64,000 bases of DNA from the NCBI GenBank assembly GCA_020026055.1, contig JAHHRA010000004.1:10836-74835 (forward strand), written 5' to 3'. The position numbers and the translations under genes were made by a program. How positions within the stretch are numbered: position 1 is the first letter of the stretch; each line of letters opens with the position of its first letter. Shown in pieces: positions 44,204-53,643 of this stretch. The stretch comes from Actinobacillus sp. (GTDB taxonomy: Bacteria > Pseudomonadota > Gammaproteobacteria > Enterobacterales > Pasteurellaceae). Below the pieces are notes generated by a model, which worked only from the letters and a program-made list of their open reading frames with translations, was not told where the DNA came from and ran no database searches.

Positions 44204-45574
44204 TTAATCTTGATAATTAATTTCATAGCAAGGTTCATATGGTGTTCCTGTCGGGATTTTCATTCGATGTTGTTTTACAAATGCTCGCAATAATTTATCC
44301 ATTTTCTGCATCAAACTTGGTGCACCATTAAGTTTAAATTTACCATATTTTGCTACTTCTGCTTTACTTTCTGGTTTAATATTTCCTGCTACGATACCTG
44401 AAAAAGCACGTCTTAAATTTGCAACTAATTCCATTTCGGGTTGATCAGTATGTAAATTAAGGTTTTGCATATTTTCGTGAGTTGGGATAAAAGGTTTTTG
44501 TAAAGCTTCTTCAACGAATAAACTCCAATTAAAACAATAGGCATCATTATTTGCTTGGCGTTGTGCAGTCACGTTTTCAATACTTTGTTTCATTTGTCTG
44601 GCAACTCGCACAGGGTCATCAATGATGATGTCATAGTATTGTTGCACTTTTTCACCAAAAACTTCGACCATAAATTGATTAATTGCGTCGAAATAATCTG
44701 CACATTCTTTTGGACCAGTGAGAATAAGTGGTAGAATTAATCCCTCGTTTTTCGGATGCATTTTAATGCCTAAAATATATAAAAATTCTTCAAATGTGCC
44801 AGGACCACCTGCGAAAATGATGAAACCATGACCCATCCGTACAAAAGCTTCAAGGCGTTTTTCGATATCAGGCATAATAATTAATTCATTGACAATTGGG
44901 TTTGGAGCTTCTGAAGCGATGATCGAAGGTTCAGTAATACCAATAAAACGGCTGGCAGAATAACGTTGGTTAGCATGCCCAACAGCAGCACCTTTCATTG
45001 GTGCTTCCATTACTCCTGTACCACAACCCGTAATGATATTAAGCTCACGTAAACCTAGCTCAGAACCGACTGCACGGCAGTAAGCATATTCCACATCATT
45101 AATTGAATGTCCACCCCAGCATACGACTAAGCTTGGTTTTTCTCCTGTTTTGAAAGCTCGAGCATTACGTAAAATATCAAATACTTGATTAGTTAAGTAA
45201 TAACTATCTTGGTTATCTGAATGGTTATTGCGGTGGTTGAGGATGTGTACAAATAAAATATCGCGTAACACCGCAAACAAATGATATTGAATATTTTGAA
45301 TCATTTTTCCATCAACAAAAGCACTTTCAGGCGGATTATGTAGTTCAAGTCTTACTCCACGTTCGCTTTTGAGTAATTTAATATCAAAATCTTGATAACG
45401 GCTTAATAAAGCGTGGCTGTTATCCGTGATGAATCCTGAACTTAATACTGCTAGTGAACAGTTACGATAGAGTTGATAAAGTGGGGTTTGAGCAGTTTGA
45501 TTGAGGTATTTAACTTCTAAATGTGAGAGTTGCTCCATACTGCCTTTAGGATTAACTTCATAAATTTTTTGCAT
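44204..45574 (-). CDS. ppnN: pyrimidine/purine nucleotide 5'-monophosphate nucleosidase PpnN
   Basis: A LOG-domain nucleosidase of 456 residues (E. coli YgdH 454) that splits nucleoside monophosphates into base and ribose 5-phosphate and is stimulated by (p)ppGpp in E. coli. Signature GGGPGTFEEFLYILG fold element appears as IFAGGPGTFEEFLYILGIK, with CWGGHSINDVEYAYCRAVG and TGCGTGVMEAPMKGA upstream. The flanking N- and C-terminal family domains are complete. AACTCCGT-type weak upstream; ATG chosen by alignment (MQKIYEVNPKGSM). Confidence 0.93.
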   Translation of the reverse strand: MQKIYEVNPKGSMEQLSHLEVKYLNQTAQTPLYQLYRNCSLAVLSSGFITDNSHALLSRYQDFDIKLLKSERGVRLELHNPPESAFVDGKMIQNIQYHLFAVLRDILFVHILNHRNNHSDNQDSYYLTNQVFDILRNARAFKTGEKPSLVVCWGGHSINDVEYAYCRAVGSELGLRELNIITGCGTGVMEAPMKGAAVGHANQRYSASRFIGITEPSIIASEAPNPIVNELIIMPDIEKRLEAFVRMGHGFIIFAGGPGTFEEFLYILGIKMHPKNEGLILPLILTGPKECADYFDAINQFMVEVFGEKVQQYYDIIIDDPVRVARQMKQSIENVTAQRQANNDAYCFNWSLFVEEALQKPFIPTHENMQNLNLHTDQPEMELVANLRRAFSGIVAGNIKPESKAEVAKYGKFKLNGAPSLMQKMDKLLRAFVKQHRMKIPTGTPYEPCYEINYQD

Positions 45575-45725
45575 AGAAAACTCCGTAAAATAACTGAGAT
45601 TGCCATTCTCTAAAACTCTTTCTGATAAATCAATGCTAAATATAAATTATTAGATAATTATCCTCAAAATCAAAAAATATGTCATAATGACAAATTTGAT
45701 TTTAAACGTGTGAATATTTAAGAAA

Positions 45726-47528
45726 ATGAATACAGTGAATGAAATTAGCTCTGATAAATCTTGTAAAATAGGGGATAAGTACCAGCTTCAAACAACACAA
45801 TTAACGCCTTGTATTGAAAATTTTCCGTTAGCAACTTTTCCTGAAGAATTAAATTTTTTTTCTTTTCAATTACAAAGTAAAAAAGTGCTAGAAACGTTTT
45901 TGCAATTAGATACACAAAAGTTATTGGTGTTACAAACTGAAAATATAGCGGAATATGCTCCCTTTGTCGCAGATTTCATTCAAGATTTTTATCAAAAACA
46001 CGCTTTGAAAATCGAAAAATTTTTCTATCAAGCTAAACGCAATAGAGAAGGACAAACAGTCTTTACTCGATTGTCTAAATATCAATCTCCTAAAGTGATG
46101 ACGGGTTTGTATGTAGATAGCACGAGCCTTTTTGGTAAGCTTTACTTCGATGAAAAATCAAAACAAAGCCACATTCAACTTGGGATGGTACAAGAAGCTA
46201 GCGGAGGCGTGTTACTTTTAAATGTAGCTGAATTGTTGAATAATTTTCGTCTTTGGCAACGTTTAAAAACGTTGCTAGTAACACAGGTTTTAGTCTGGCA
46301 AGGAGAAGATAAACGAGGATATTTCCCATTTGAACTTGCTGATTATCCATTGAATTTAAAAGTCATTTTGTTAGGTACGCGAGAAGAATTAGCACGTTTT
46401 CATGATGCTGAATTTAATCTTTACCAACTTGCTGATTATGCTGAATTGGAAGAAATGGTTGATTTAAGACAACATAATAATGCTAACAAATGGTTTTGGT
46501 GGGTGAAGTCCCTAGCAGAACAACAGCATAAAAAAATTGAAATCGAGGCAATTAATCTCTTATACCAACAATTTGTTCGTGAAAGTGAAAGTCTCAATTG
46601 GGTGAGCTTATCACCGTGGCGAATTGAAAAAATTTTCCAGCAAGCTACTTTGCTTAACAAAACACAACATGATGAAAATAGCGTAAATTTATTGACAGTT
46701 GATATTTTACGCCAATATTTCACACAGAAAGATCAGCAACAAAGCCAACTGCGTGAGCAAGCTTATCAAGCCATTTTGCAAGATCAAATCTATATTGCTA
46801 CTGATGGCGAAAGAGTAGGGCAAATTAATGGTTTATCAGTGGTGGAGTATGCAGGTGTGCCAAAGACTTTTGGAGAGCCTGTGCGGATCAGTTGCCTTGT
46901 GCAATTTGGTGATGGAGAAGTGATCGATATTGAACGTAAAAATGAACTTGCAGGAAATGTGCATAGCAAAGGATTGATGATAGCAGAAGCTTGTCTTGCT
47001 AATGTATTACATCTTCCAGCTCAACTTCCGTTTTCTGCTACCGTCGTTTTTGAACAATCTTATGGCGAAATTGACGGTGATAGTGCTTCATTAGCGTGTT
47101 TTTTAAGCTTAGTTAGTAGCCTTGCTGATGAATTATTGCCCCAAGCTATTGCTGTAACAGGTGCAATTGATCAATTTGGGCGAGTGCACACAGTAGGGAG
47201 TGTGAATGATAAAATTGAAGGTTTTTTTGCGATTTGTCAGGCGAGGGGATTAACTGGGAAACAAGGCGTCATCATTCCTAAAGCCACACTTGAACAATTA
47301 AGTTTATCTGAGGAATTACAATCTGCAGTTGATAAACGAATTTTTTCGCTTTGGGCAGTCGAAAATATCAATCAGGCTTGCGAGATTATGTTTAAGCAAC
47401 CATTATTGTTGAATGAGGAAACATGGCAAGTAGGGAAAGGCAATGTTTCACTTATTGATAAAATTCATCGCCGCTTAGGAGAAAATGCTGAAAAAAGTGG
47501 CTTTTTCACACGATTATGGCGACATTAA
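45726..47528 (+). CDS. Lon-family protease, LonH/YcbZ type
   Basis: A protein of 600 residues. The N-terminal two-thirds is the degenerate AAA-like part of the YcbZ group, and the C-terminal third is a Lon proteolytic domain. The catalytic Ser is in YGEIDGDSASLACFLSL and the catalytic Lys in GSVNDKIEGFFAIC, with the family ALTG-type AVTGAIDQFGRVHTVG between. No clear Walker A is seen, as expected for this branch. E. coli ycbZ is divergent from matP and followed by fabA; here fabA is absent and a spacer with a long palindromic terminator follows. Confidence 0.9.
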   Translation: MNTVNEISSDKSCKIGDKYQLQTTQLTPCIENFPLATFPEELNFFSFQLQSKKVLETFLQLDTQKLLVLQTENIAEYAPFVADFIQDFYQKHALKIEKFFYQAKRNREGQTVFTRLSKYQSPKVMTGLYVDSTSLFGKLYFDEKSKQSHIQLGMVQEASGGVLLLNVAELLNNFRLWQRLKTLLVTQVLVWQGEDKRGYFPFELADYPLNLKVILLGTREELARFHDAEFNLYQLADYAELEEMVDLRQHNNANKWFWWVKSLAEQQHKKIEIEAINLLYQQFVRESESLNWVSLSPWRIEKIFQQATLLNKTQHDENSVNLLTVDILRQYFTQKDQQQSQLREQAYQAILQDQIYIATDGERVGQINGLSVVEYAGVPKTFGEPVRISCLVQFGDGEVIDIERKNELAGNVHSKGLMIAEACLANVLHLPAQLPFSATVVFEQSYGEIDGDSASLACFLSLVSSLADELLPQAIAVTGAIDQFGRVHTVGSVNDKIEGFFAICQARGLTGKQGVIIPKATLEQLSLSEELQSAVDKRIFSLWAVENINQACEIMFKQPLLLNEETWQVGKGNVSLIDKIHRRLGENAEKSGFFTRLWRH

Positions 47529-48005
47529 TTAATTATTAACTTTAGTTACAAAATACGGAGTTTAGTATTCAAAATTTGTCTTGTTAATATGGTTACGTTC
47601 AACATGCTTGTAATTTTTTATAAGAAATTTTTTCTGATTTTACTGGCGTGAACAATCAATAAAAAACGCTTCAAATGAGGCGTTTTTTATTGATTATTCT
47701 AAAAGCGTTTACTATTTATAATTAATTTTATGTATTTTGTTTTATTGCATTGGTAATTTTTTATCAGTCTTGTAATTATTTAACGAATAGATTGCTTATT
47801 GTCGCAGGGAGCCAACCAGTAAGTGTTCTTTGTAAAAGAACACAAATAATTCTTGAAATAAGGCATTAATAGTGAAGAAAGTCAACTAAAGTATAGATAA
47901 AGCAATAAGAAAACGCATAAATTCCTCTGTTTACGGTTTAGCATGAGAAGTATGACTGTATTAAAGAAAGAACAAAATATCAACTAATTGTTTGCTTTTC
48001 ATTTT
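47529..48005. other. gene-free spacer between lonH and priC
   Basis: About 480 bases with no convincing gene. It contains a half-copy of the dispersed repeat (47621-47653), a long bidirectional terminator (47654-47695) and a perfect 9-bp hairpin GTGTTCTTT-GTA-AAAGAACAC (47823-47843). fabA, usual after this protease gene, is not here and I saw no clear trace of it. Confidence 0.5.
47654..47695. terminator. bidirectional terminator between lonH and priC
   Basis: A palindrome with 20-base arms, AATCAATAAAAAACGCTTCA paired with TGAGGCGTTTTTTATTGATT (one G-T pair), A and T runs on both sides. Confidence 0.85.
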
Positions 48006-48584
48006 TTAAGAGCGCTGTAAATATTCTTCTAAATTTTCAATCGCATTCAGTGCTTTCTGGCGCCTTTTTTGTTGAAATTCAAGCTGTTTACTGAGATGTT
48101 GTTGCTCTTGTTGAGGGCAGATGGCGAGCCGATCTTGGATTTGATCGATTTTGAGATTTAACTCAGTTAATGCTTCATAGTATTTTGCTAAACGTTCACG
48201 AGGGGGAAGCGTATGGATTTGTTGGCGTAGTACTTCACGAGAAGTATAGTTTTGAATGTTAGGAATAACGTTTTTAGTCGGTGTGCTAAATTGACGATCT
48301 AATGCTTCCCGCAATGCAGCACATTGGTTGATAATTTTTTCGCTAAGATAATGGGCTTTCTCTGTGTCATTTGCTTGAAGCTGAGAGAGGTGCTCAAGCG
48401 TGCGATGTATTTCGGTAAAATAAAAATCAAGGGTTTCGAAATTTTGAGTAAAAAGCCCATTTTCAAAACACATTTGGATAGTATGATTCCGTTTATCTTG
48501 GAATTGTTTTTCCCAACGTTGTAGACATTGATTGAGTTGTTGGTAGCGTTGTTGGTATAGCTGAGTGTGTGTAGTATAAGTCAT
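48006..48584 (-). CDS. priC: primosomal replication protein PriC
   Basis: A replication-restart factor of 192 residues that binds SSB-coated single-stranded DNA at stalled forks and recruits DnaB. Almost entirely helical and Gln-rich. The C-terminal half carries the family core LPPRERLAKYYEALTELN and KRRQKALNAIENLEEYL. Slightly longer than E. coli PriC (175). Divergent from prmB. Confidence 0.88.
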   Translation of the reverse strand: MTYTTHTQLYQQRYQQLNQCLQRWEKQFQDKRNHTIQMCFENGLFTQNFETLDFYFTEIHRTLEHLSQLQANDTEKAHYLSEKIINQCAALREALDRQFSTPTKNVIPNIQNYTSREVLRQQIHTLPPRERLAKYYEALTELNLKIDQIQDRLAICPQQEQQHLSKQLEFQQKRRQKALNAIENLEEYLQRS

Positions 48585-48699
48585 AAAATAGCCTAAATCG
48601 CAGATGAGATGTGCATTTTAGCTTAAATTTGGAAAATATTCCTTAAAACCTTGATTTTGATATGTTATAAAGGCAAACCATTAATAATAAAGGATTTTT

Positions 48700-49650
48700 A
48701 TGCAAGTATTTAACCAAGAATTAGTCACAAAAATTGAAACTGACGGAATTGTGCAAGATTTACAAACTATCCAAGATTTTTTACGCTGGGGGTATAGTGT
48801 TTTCAATCAAGCAGATATTTATTTAGGACAAGGGAGTGATAATCCTTGGGACGAAATGTTACACCTCGTATTAGCGACATTAGCTTTGCCACTTGATGTG
48901 CCAGAAACTCTTTTTAATGCTCGTTTAACACAATCAGAAAAAAAACAGTTAGTTCAATTGGTGATTGCTCGAATTTCAACACGAGTACCAGTAGCCTATT
49001 TAACTAATCAAGCGTGGTTTTGCGGGTTGCCGTTTTATGTTGACGAACGCGTAATTGTACCCCGTTCACCGATTGGTGCATTAATTGCAGATGAATTTGC
49101 GGAAGTAATCAAATCTGAACCACGGCGTATTTTAGATATGTGTACAGGCAGTGGTTGTATTGCGATCGCTTGTGCAATAGCATTTCCTGACGCTGAAGTT
49201 GATGCTGTTGATATTTCTATTGATGCGTTGAATGTCGCTGAAATCAATATCGAACGTTATCAGCTTGCAGAACGTGTTATCCCTTTGCAATCCAATCTTT
49301 TTGAAAACTTATTGGATGAAAAATACGATCTCATCGTCACTAACCCGCCTTATGTCGACGCAGAAGATCTCGCTGATATGCCAACAGAATTTTACTCTGA
49401 GCCAGAAATTGCATTAGGGTCAGGCGTAGATGGGCTTACTATCACTAAACAAATTCTTGCTAACGCCAGTGATTATCTAAATGACGACGGTTTACTTATT
49501 TGCGAAGTAGGCAACAGTATGCTTGAGCTTGTAGCTACTTTCCCCGAAGTGCCTTTTAAGTGGTTGACGTTGAAAAATGGCGGTTTAGGTGTCTTTGCAT
49601 TATCTAAAACAGAGTTAATGAGATTTAAGAGCATATTTTTTAAAAATTAA
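48700..49650 (+). CDS. prmB: ribosomal protein L3 N5-glutamine methyltransferase
   Basis: A class I SAM-dependent methyltransferase of 316 residues that modifies a Gln of ribosomal protein L3. SAM motif ILDMCTGSGCIAIACA, acidic loop AVDISIDALNVAEIN, and catalytic NPPY in DLIVTNPPYVDAEDLADMP. The N-terminal domain (VFNQADIYLGQGSDNPWDE) distinguishes PrmB from the release-factor enzyme PrmC. A half-copy of the dispersed repeat (49659-49693) lies after the stop, between convergent prmB and rapZ. Confidence 0.95.
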   Translation: MQVFNQELVTKIETDGIVQDLQTIQDFLRWGYSVFNQADIYLGQGSDNPWDEMLHLVLATLALPLDVPETLFNARLTQSEKKQLVQLVIARISTRVPVAYLTNQAWFCGLPFYVDERVIVPRSPIGALIADEFAEVIKSEPRRILDMCTGSGCIAIACAIAFPDAEVDAVDISIDALNVAEINIERYQLAERVIPLQSNLFENLLDEKYDLIVTNPPYVDAEDLADMPTEFYSEPEIALGSGVDGLTITKQILANASDYLNDDGLLICEVGNSMLELVATFPEVPFKWLTLKNGGLGVFALSKTELMRFKSIFFKN

Positions 49651-49696
49651 TTAACTAATTTACGCTTTGAAATTCGAAAAAATTTGCCATTTTTCC

Positions 49697-50539
49697 TTAT
49701 AATGCTTGGTGTACTACTTTTACTTTTTTCCCCATTTGAGCAAAAAATGCACCTATCTTTTCGGCGAGATAAACTGAGCGGTGTTTTCCACCTGTACAAC
49801 CGATAGCGATAGTTAAATAGCTGCGATTATTAGCTTCAAGTAGTGGTAGCCAATGGGCAAGATAGTTTTGAGTTTGAGTGAGAAATTCTTGAACAGAATT
49901 TTGAGCGTCGAGGTAATCTTGGACGCATTTTTCTAAGCCTGTATGAGGACGTAATTCAGATAACCAATGTGGATTGGGCAGAAATCGAGTATCGAAAACA
50001 TAGTCTGCATCCAATGGTAAACCATATTTGAAACCAAAAGACTGAATGATAATTTGTAATTCTTTATCATCTTTGCCTAGTGTGAATAAGCGTAACTTAC
50101 TAGCAAGTTGATGGGTAGAAAGTTTTGAAGTATCGATGATAAGATTGGCTTGTTCACGTAATGGCAACAATGATTGGTATTCATGATCAATCGCATGTTC
50201 AAGGGGAAGTTCATAAACTTGAGAAACAGGGTGAATACGTCTAGAATCGCTATAGCGCCGAATTAAAACATTACGATCGCAATCTAAAAAGACAATTTGA
50301 ATTTGATGTTTATTTTCAAGTGGATTGACAATGGCATTAATACTGTCAGTATTGTTGGGAAGATTACGGATATCAAGACTGATAGCAATAGATTTCTGAC
50401 TTTTACTTAAAAGTTCAATTAGTTGAGGAAGAAGTTCTAATGGAATATTATCCATGCAATAGTAGCCTATGTCTTCTAAGGCTCGTAGAGCAACAGATTT
50501 ACCCGCACCCGATCTCCCACTGATAATAATGATTTTCAT
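49697..50539 (-). CDS. rapZ: RNase adapter protein RapZ
   Basis: A protein of 280 residues that in E. coli binds the sRNA GlmZ and delivers it to RNase E, tuning GlmS. N-terminal Walker A GRSGAGKS (8-15) and Walker B-like region, C-terminal domain with AIGCTGGKHRSVYLAEKI. It ends the lptC-lptA-lptB-ptsN-rapZ cluster; npr, usual next gene in enterics, is missing. Separated from ptsN by 27 bp. Confidence 0.95.
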   Translation of the reverse strand: MKIIIISGRSGAGKSVALRALEDIGYYCMDNIPLELLPQLIELLSKSQKSIAISLDIRNLPNNTDSINAIVNPLENKHQIQIVFLDCDRNVLIRRYSDSRRIHPVSQVYELPLEHAIDHEYQSLLPLREQANLIIDTSKLSTHQLASKLRLFTLGKDDKELQIIIQSFGFKYGLPLDADYVFDTRFLPNPHWLSELRPHTGLEKCVQDYLDAQNSVQEFLTQTQNYLAHWLPLLEANNRSYLTIAIGCTGGKHRSVYLAEKIGAFFAQMGKKVKVVHQAL

Positions 50540-50566
50540 AATTTCCTTCTAATCTATTGTTATCTT

Positions 50567-51148
50567 TTACAGTTGTTTCTTTATATTCTCACAATCATTC
50601 TCATTATTTTCAACATCAAGAATGTGAGCTGTTTGTTCAAGATATTGAATATCATTTTCTTTGAAAATTTGCCATATTTCTTCTTTACTTTGGGCGATAC
50701 GAAGTTTTTTACAAAGATTCTTATCCATTAAACGTTCTGTAATTTCTTGTAATTTAAGTGAGAATTCACCACAAAGTTCAGTAGGAATAAGAATAGCGAG
50801 GATAAGATCGACATCACGATGATCAGGTGCATCATAATCCACGCCTTCTGAAAGTTGTAAAAAAGTAGCAAGCGGTTTTGTGCCTCGTGGGAGGCGACCT
50901 TTTGGCACTGCAACGCCATTACCTAAGCCTGAGTTACCAATTTTTTCGCGAGTAAAAAAATAATCTGTACAGCAAATTTCTTTTTCTTTAGCGATGTCTT
51001 TTTCTTGCGTTTCGTTTTCGTCATAATTAAAAGGGATATCCGCTTCTGGTGCAAGAATTTCGCCTATTATTTCGAAAGTACGTTTTTTGCTGGCACAATT
51101 GATGCCTTGACGGATATTTTCTAAAGTTAGGAGTTGTGTAAATAACAA
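50567..51148 (-). CDS. ptsN: PtsN-like EIIA(Ntr) protein lacking the active-site histidine
   Basis: A PTS IIA-fold regulator of 193 residues (E. coli PtsN 163). The segment TREKIGNSGLGNGVAVPKGR aligns with TREKMGSTGIGNGIAIPHGK, so the phospho-accepting His73 of E. coli is Lys83 here (codon AAA). An acidic insertion of about 20 residues (NYDENETQEKDIAKEKEICC, 41-60) precedes it and there is a charged C-terminal tail (VENNENDCENIKKQL). As a non-phosphorylatable protein it could still bind partners, mimicking one phospho-state. Context: directly between lptB and rapZ, with rpoN and hpf of the enteric cluster absent. Identity by synteny and core motif is good; phosphotransfer function is doubtful. 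Confidence 0.88.
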   Translation of the reverse strand: MLFTQLLTLENIRQGINCASKKRTFEIIGEILAPEADIPFNYDENETQEKDIAKEKEICCTDYFFTREKIGNSGLGNGVAVPKGRLPRGTKPLATFLQLSEGVDYDAPDHRDVDLILAILIPTELCGEFSLKLQEITERLMDKNLCKKLRIAQSKEEIWQIFKENDIQYLEQTAHILDVENNENDCENIKKQL

Positions 51149-51163
51149 AATAACTATCTCAAA

Positions 51164-51889
51164 TTAAAGTTTAAACTGTTCACCGAGGTAAACACGTTTA
51201 ACATGTTCATTACTTAAAATCTCATCTGGTGTTCCTGCAGCGATCATCTTCCCACTACTTACAATATAAGCACGCTCACAAACATCTAAAGTTTCACGTA
51301 CATTGTGATCAGTAATCAAAACACCTAACCCACGATTACGGAGCTCAAGGATAATTTTTTTTATATCAATCACCGAAATAGGATCAACTCCTGCAAAAGG
51401 CTCATCTAATAAAATAAATTTGGGGTCAACGGCTAATGCTCGAGCAATTTCGACACGGCGACGCTCACCTCCAGAGAGAGATTGACCAAGATTATTACGA
51501 ATATGTCCAATATTAAACTCTTCAATTAAATCATTTGCTTTATTGCGGCGTTGTTTAGCAGTAAGCTCTTTGCGGATTTCAAGGACTGCCATGAGATTAT
51601 CGTAAACAGAAAGTGCTCGGAAAATAGATGCTTCTTGAGGTAGATAGCCTAATCCTTGTTGTGCACGTTTAAACATTGGCAATTGAGTTAAATCTTCATT
51701 ATCAATACAGATTTTCCCTGCATCATGATTTACAAGCCCTACGACCATATAAAAAGAAGTCGTTTTACCTGCACCATTTGGTCCAAGTAGCCCGACAATT
51801 TCATTAGAATGGACATCAAAACTCACATCAGATACGACCTGACGTCCTTTATAACTTTTGGCTAAATGTTGTGCCGAAAGCGTTGCCAT
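51164..51889 (-). CDS. lptB: LPS export ABC transporter ATPase LptB
   Basis: The cytoplasmic ATPase of the LptB2FGC complex that extracts lipopolysaccharide from the inner membrane; 241 residues. Walker A GLLGPNGAGKTTSFYM, Q-loop GYLPQEASIFR, signature LSGGERRRVEIARAL, Walker B KFILLDEPFAGVDP and switch His in ITDHNVRETL. Three bp from lptA; one operon. Confidence 0.98.
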   Translation of the reverse strand: MATLSAQHLAKSYKGRQVVSDVSFDVHSNEIVGLLGPNGAGKTTSFYMVVGLVNHDAGKICIDNEDLTQLPMFKRAQQGLGYLPQEASIFRALSVYDNLMAVLEIRKELTAKQRRNKANDLIEEFNIGHIRNNLGQSLSGGERRRVEIARALAVDPKFILLDEPFAGVDPISVIDIKKIILELRNRGLGVLITDHNVRETLDVCERAYIVSSGKMIAAGTPDEILSNEHVKRVYLGEQFKL

Positions 51890-51892
51890 AAA

Positions 51893-52594
51893 TTATTCCT
51901 TGCTTAATTTTGTTGACGTATTGCCATTAGACAACTTATTCATATTTTGCGAAGAGTGGGTATTTATTTTCTTTTCATTTCGCAATTTTTGTGTACCAGA
52001 TGTCTGAGTCAAAGGTGCACGAGTATTAAAGTTAATCGTTGGTGGTGTTTCTTCTTTAGGTTGATGTGCATTTTTCCCTCCATTTAATTGTGTTGGAATT
52101 AAGATAGTTCGCACACGACGCCCCGTCTCACCACTGTCTGCTTTTAATTGTTGTGTTTTGACATCATACGTAATTTTACGCCCTTCAATTTGGCTATCAT
52201 CTTGATGTAATTGTGCATTGCCGATAAGCGTAACAAACTCGTTTTTTATATCATAATTGACAAGTTCGGCTGAGCCTTTGACGATCTTCCCATCGTCTAA
52301 AGTTTGTTGGAAATAAACTGGTGTACCATAAGCATCTAAAGTTTCACTTTTTTTATCTTTTGATTGTGTGACAACTACTTTTTGAGCTTTTATCTGAATT
52401 GATCCCTGAGTGATATAAACATTTTGTGTAAATACTGCTTGTGATGAAACAAGATTCAAAGATTGTTTATCAGAAAGCACATTAATTGGTTGATGAGTAT
52501 CGTTTTTTAACGCAAAAGCTTGAGGAATCAATGAAAAGATTATGCTTGCTAGCATAACTGGCAAGATAATTAATTTACGGTTGTTTGAATTCAT
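51893..52594 (-). CDS. lptA: LPS transport periplasmic protein LptA
   Basis: The periplasmic bridge protein carrying LPS to LptD; 233 residues. Signal peptide about 1-28 (LPVMLASIIFSLIPQAFA), then the OstA beta-jellyroll (ALKNDTHQPINVLSDKQSLN ... GRKITYDVKTQQLKADSG). An additional Asn/Thr/Lys-rich C-terminal tail of about 50 residues (from roughly 175 to the end, NMNKLSNGNTSTKLSKE) is longer than in E. coli (185 residues). The gene overlaps lptC by 20 bp. Confidence 0.94.
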   Translation of the reverse strand: MNSNNRKLIILPVMLASIIFSLIPQAFALKNDTHQPINVLSDKQSLNLVSSQAVFTQNVYITQGSIQIKAQKVVVTQSKDKKSETLDAYGTPVYFQQTLDDGKIVKGSAELVNYDIKNEFVTLIGNAQLHQDDSQIEGRKITYDVKTQQLKADSGETGRRVRTILIPTQLNGGKNAHQPKEETPPTINFNTRAPLTQTSGTQKLRNEKKINTHSSQNMNKLSNGNTSTKLSKE

Positions 52595-53159
52595 AGTGAG
52601 TATCGACTTGATTTTCTAGAGTGATAAGTTGCTGATTAAAGTTTCCTGACATAGATTGTCCATTAGAAATAAGTTGGGGTCCTGTCACTGTTGTTGGCAA
52701 AGGTGAATAATAATCACCTGTTTTGATATTCACAAAAGCTTTTGCCGTTGTTAGTGTTTTTACTACAAATTCTGGTTGCAGATTTAATATTTTGACATTT
52801 TCGTCTAAAGATAACTGTTCTTGTTTGTTTAATACCGCACTTTGTGCCGTAATTCGCCAAGTTGGTAACATTTCTCCTGCATTATTACGAAATAAAACAA
52901 GTTGTGGTTGCTGAAATAATGCTTTTTCAGACTGTTGAAAGTAAGTGACTTTAGGAGCAGTGAGGGCGTACTCTCTCACTCCCGCTTTATTAAAAGCGAT
53001 AGTGTACATATCTTCTCCAACATAAGTTGGTGTCTCTACACCTTCTTTTTTATTAGACAAAATAAGCGACTGAAGTGTAGTTATTTGATTAAGATGATAA
53101 AACCATCCTAAAAGAATAACAACAAGAGTACCTAAAAAAATTGTCCAACGTTTACTCAT
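52575..53159 (-). CDS. lptC: LPS export protein LptC
   Basis: A bitopic inner-membrane protein of 194 residues that receives LPS from LptB2FG and hands it to LptA. Single TM helix at about residues 5-20 (TIFLGTLVVILLGWFYHL), then a periplasmic jellyroll with YTIAFNKAGVREYALTAPKVTYF and NVKILNLQPEFVVKTLTTAKAFVN. The open frame extends to 53213 but MSKRWTIFLG at 53159 aligns with the family start. kdsC, its usual enteric upstream neighbour, is not here. Confidence 0.93.
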   Translation of the reverse strand: MSKRWTIFLGTLVVILLGWFYHLNQITTLQSLILSNKKEGVETPTYVGEDMYTIAFNKAGVREYALTAPKVTYFQQSEKALFQQPQLVLFRNNAGEMLPTWRITAQSAVLNKQEQLSLDENVKILNLQPEFVVKTLTTAKAFVNIKTGDYYSPLPTTVTGPQLISNGQSMSGNFNQQLITLENQVDTHYEFKQP

Positions 53160-53213
53160 AAAAAAATACCGATGAAAAACCGATGGAATTGTACCATAAA
53201 TTTTATCTCTCAT

Positions 53214-53580
53214 TGAAATTATTCAAATCAAACGTCTAAATATTAATTCATTTATCTATTATTTAACGAACATGCTTTTTATGTTTAGAAAAATTTCTAT
53301 AAAAATCACTTGGTTAGCAAGCTACATGTTTTTTTAGACAAAGCAACTTGTTTGAATTATAACTTTTCTCTTCTCAGATTTAAGTGAAATGTTATAAACC
53401 ACTTAAAATAGTCTTACGCTTTTTAAAGCAAAAGAGTTTGTTTGAATCACGATCGGTGTGAGTAAAGATTGTTTTCAACCGTTGAAATTGTTTAATTATC
53501 ACTTCTTTATTAGCTCATCACGCCTTTAAAATCGGGAAAATTTTACTCGCAAAAAACGGATAGAGTTTGTTACAAACAAA
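53214..53580. other. spacer upstream of lptC
   Basis: About 370 bases without a gene. It includes a half-copy of the dispersed repeat (53517-53552, TCACGCCTTTAAAATCGGG then AAAATTTTACTCGC). The lptC promoter must lie in the left part. Confidence 0.45.
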
Positions 53581-53635
53581 GCCCCGTCGGTAAGATTGCC
53601 GTTTAAAAACGGCATTTTTATTTGAAAATCGGGGC
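53581..53635 (-). terminator. nested hairpin terminator of the aminotransferase gene
   Basis: Outer arms GCCCCG/CGGGGC enclose a second perfect hairpin TGCCGTTT/AAACGGCA. On the minus strand it is followed by TTTGTTTG. The outer arm with ATCGGGGCGTAG matches the dispersed repeat end, so a hairpin may have inserted into a repeat copy. Confidence 0.6.
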
Positions 53636-53643
53636 GTAGTGAG

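Noticed and set aside
47823..47843. Perfect hairpin GTGTTCTTT-GTA-AAAGAACAC as a possible sRNA or attachment site
   Set aside because: No promoter or T-run beside it and no second copy seen; recorded only as part of the spacer.
52834..52842. ACCGCACTT, reverse complement of the Haemophilus-type uptake sequence AAGTGCGGT
   Set aside because: I noticed it once within lptC; one hit in 64 kb is far below uptake-sequence density, so it is likely chance. ACAAGCGGT-type cores were also not enriched by eye.
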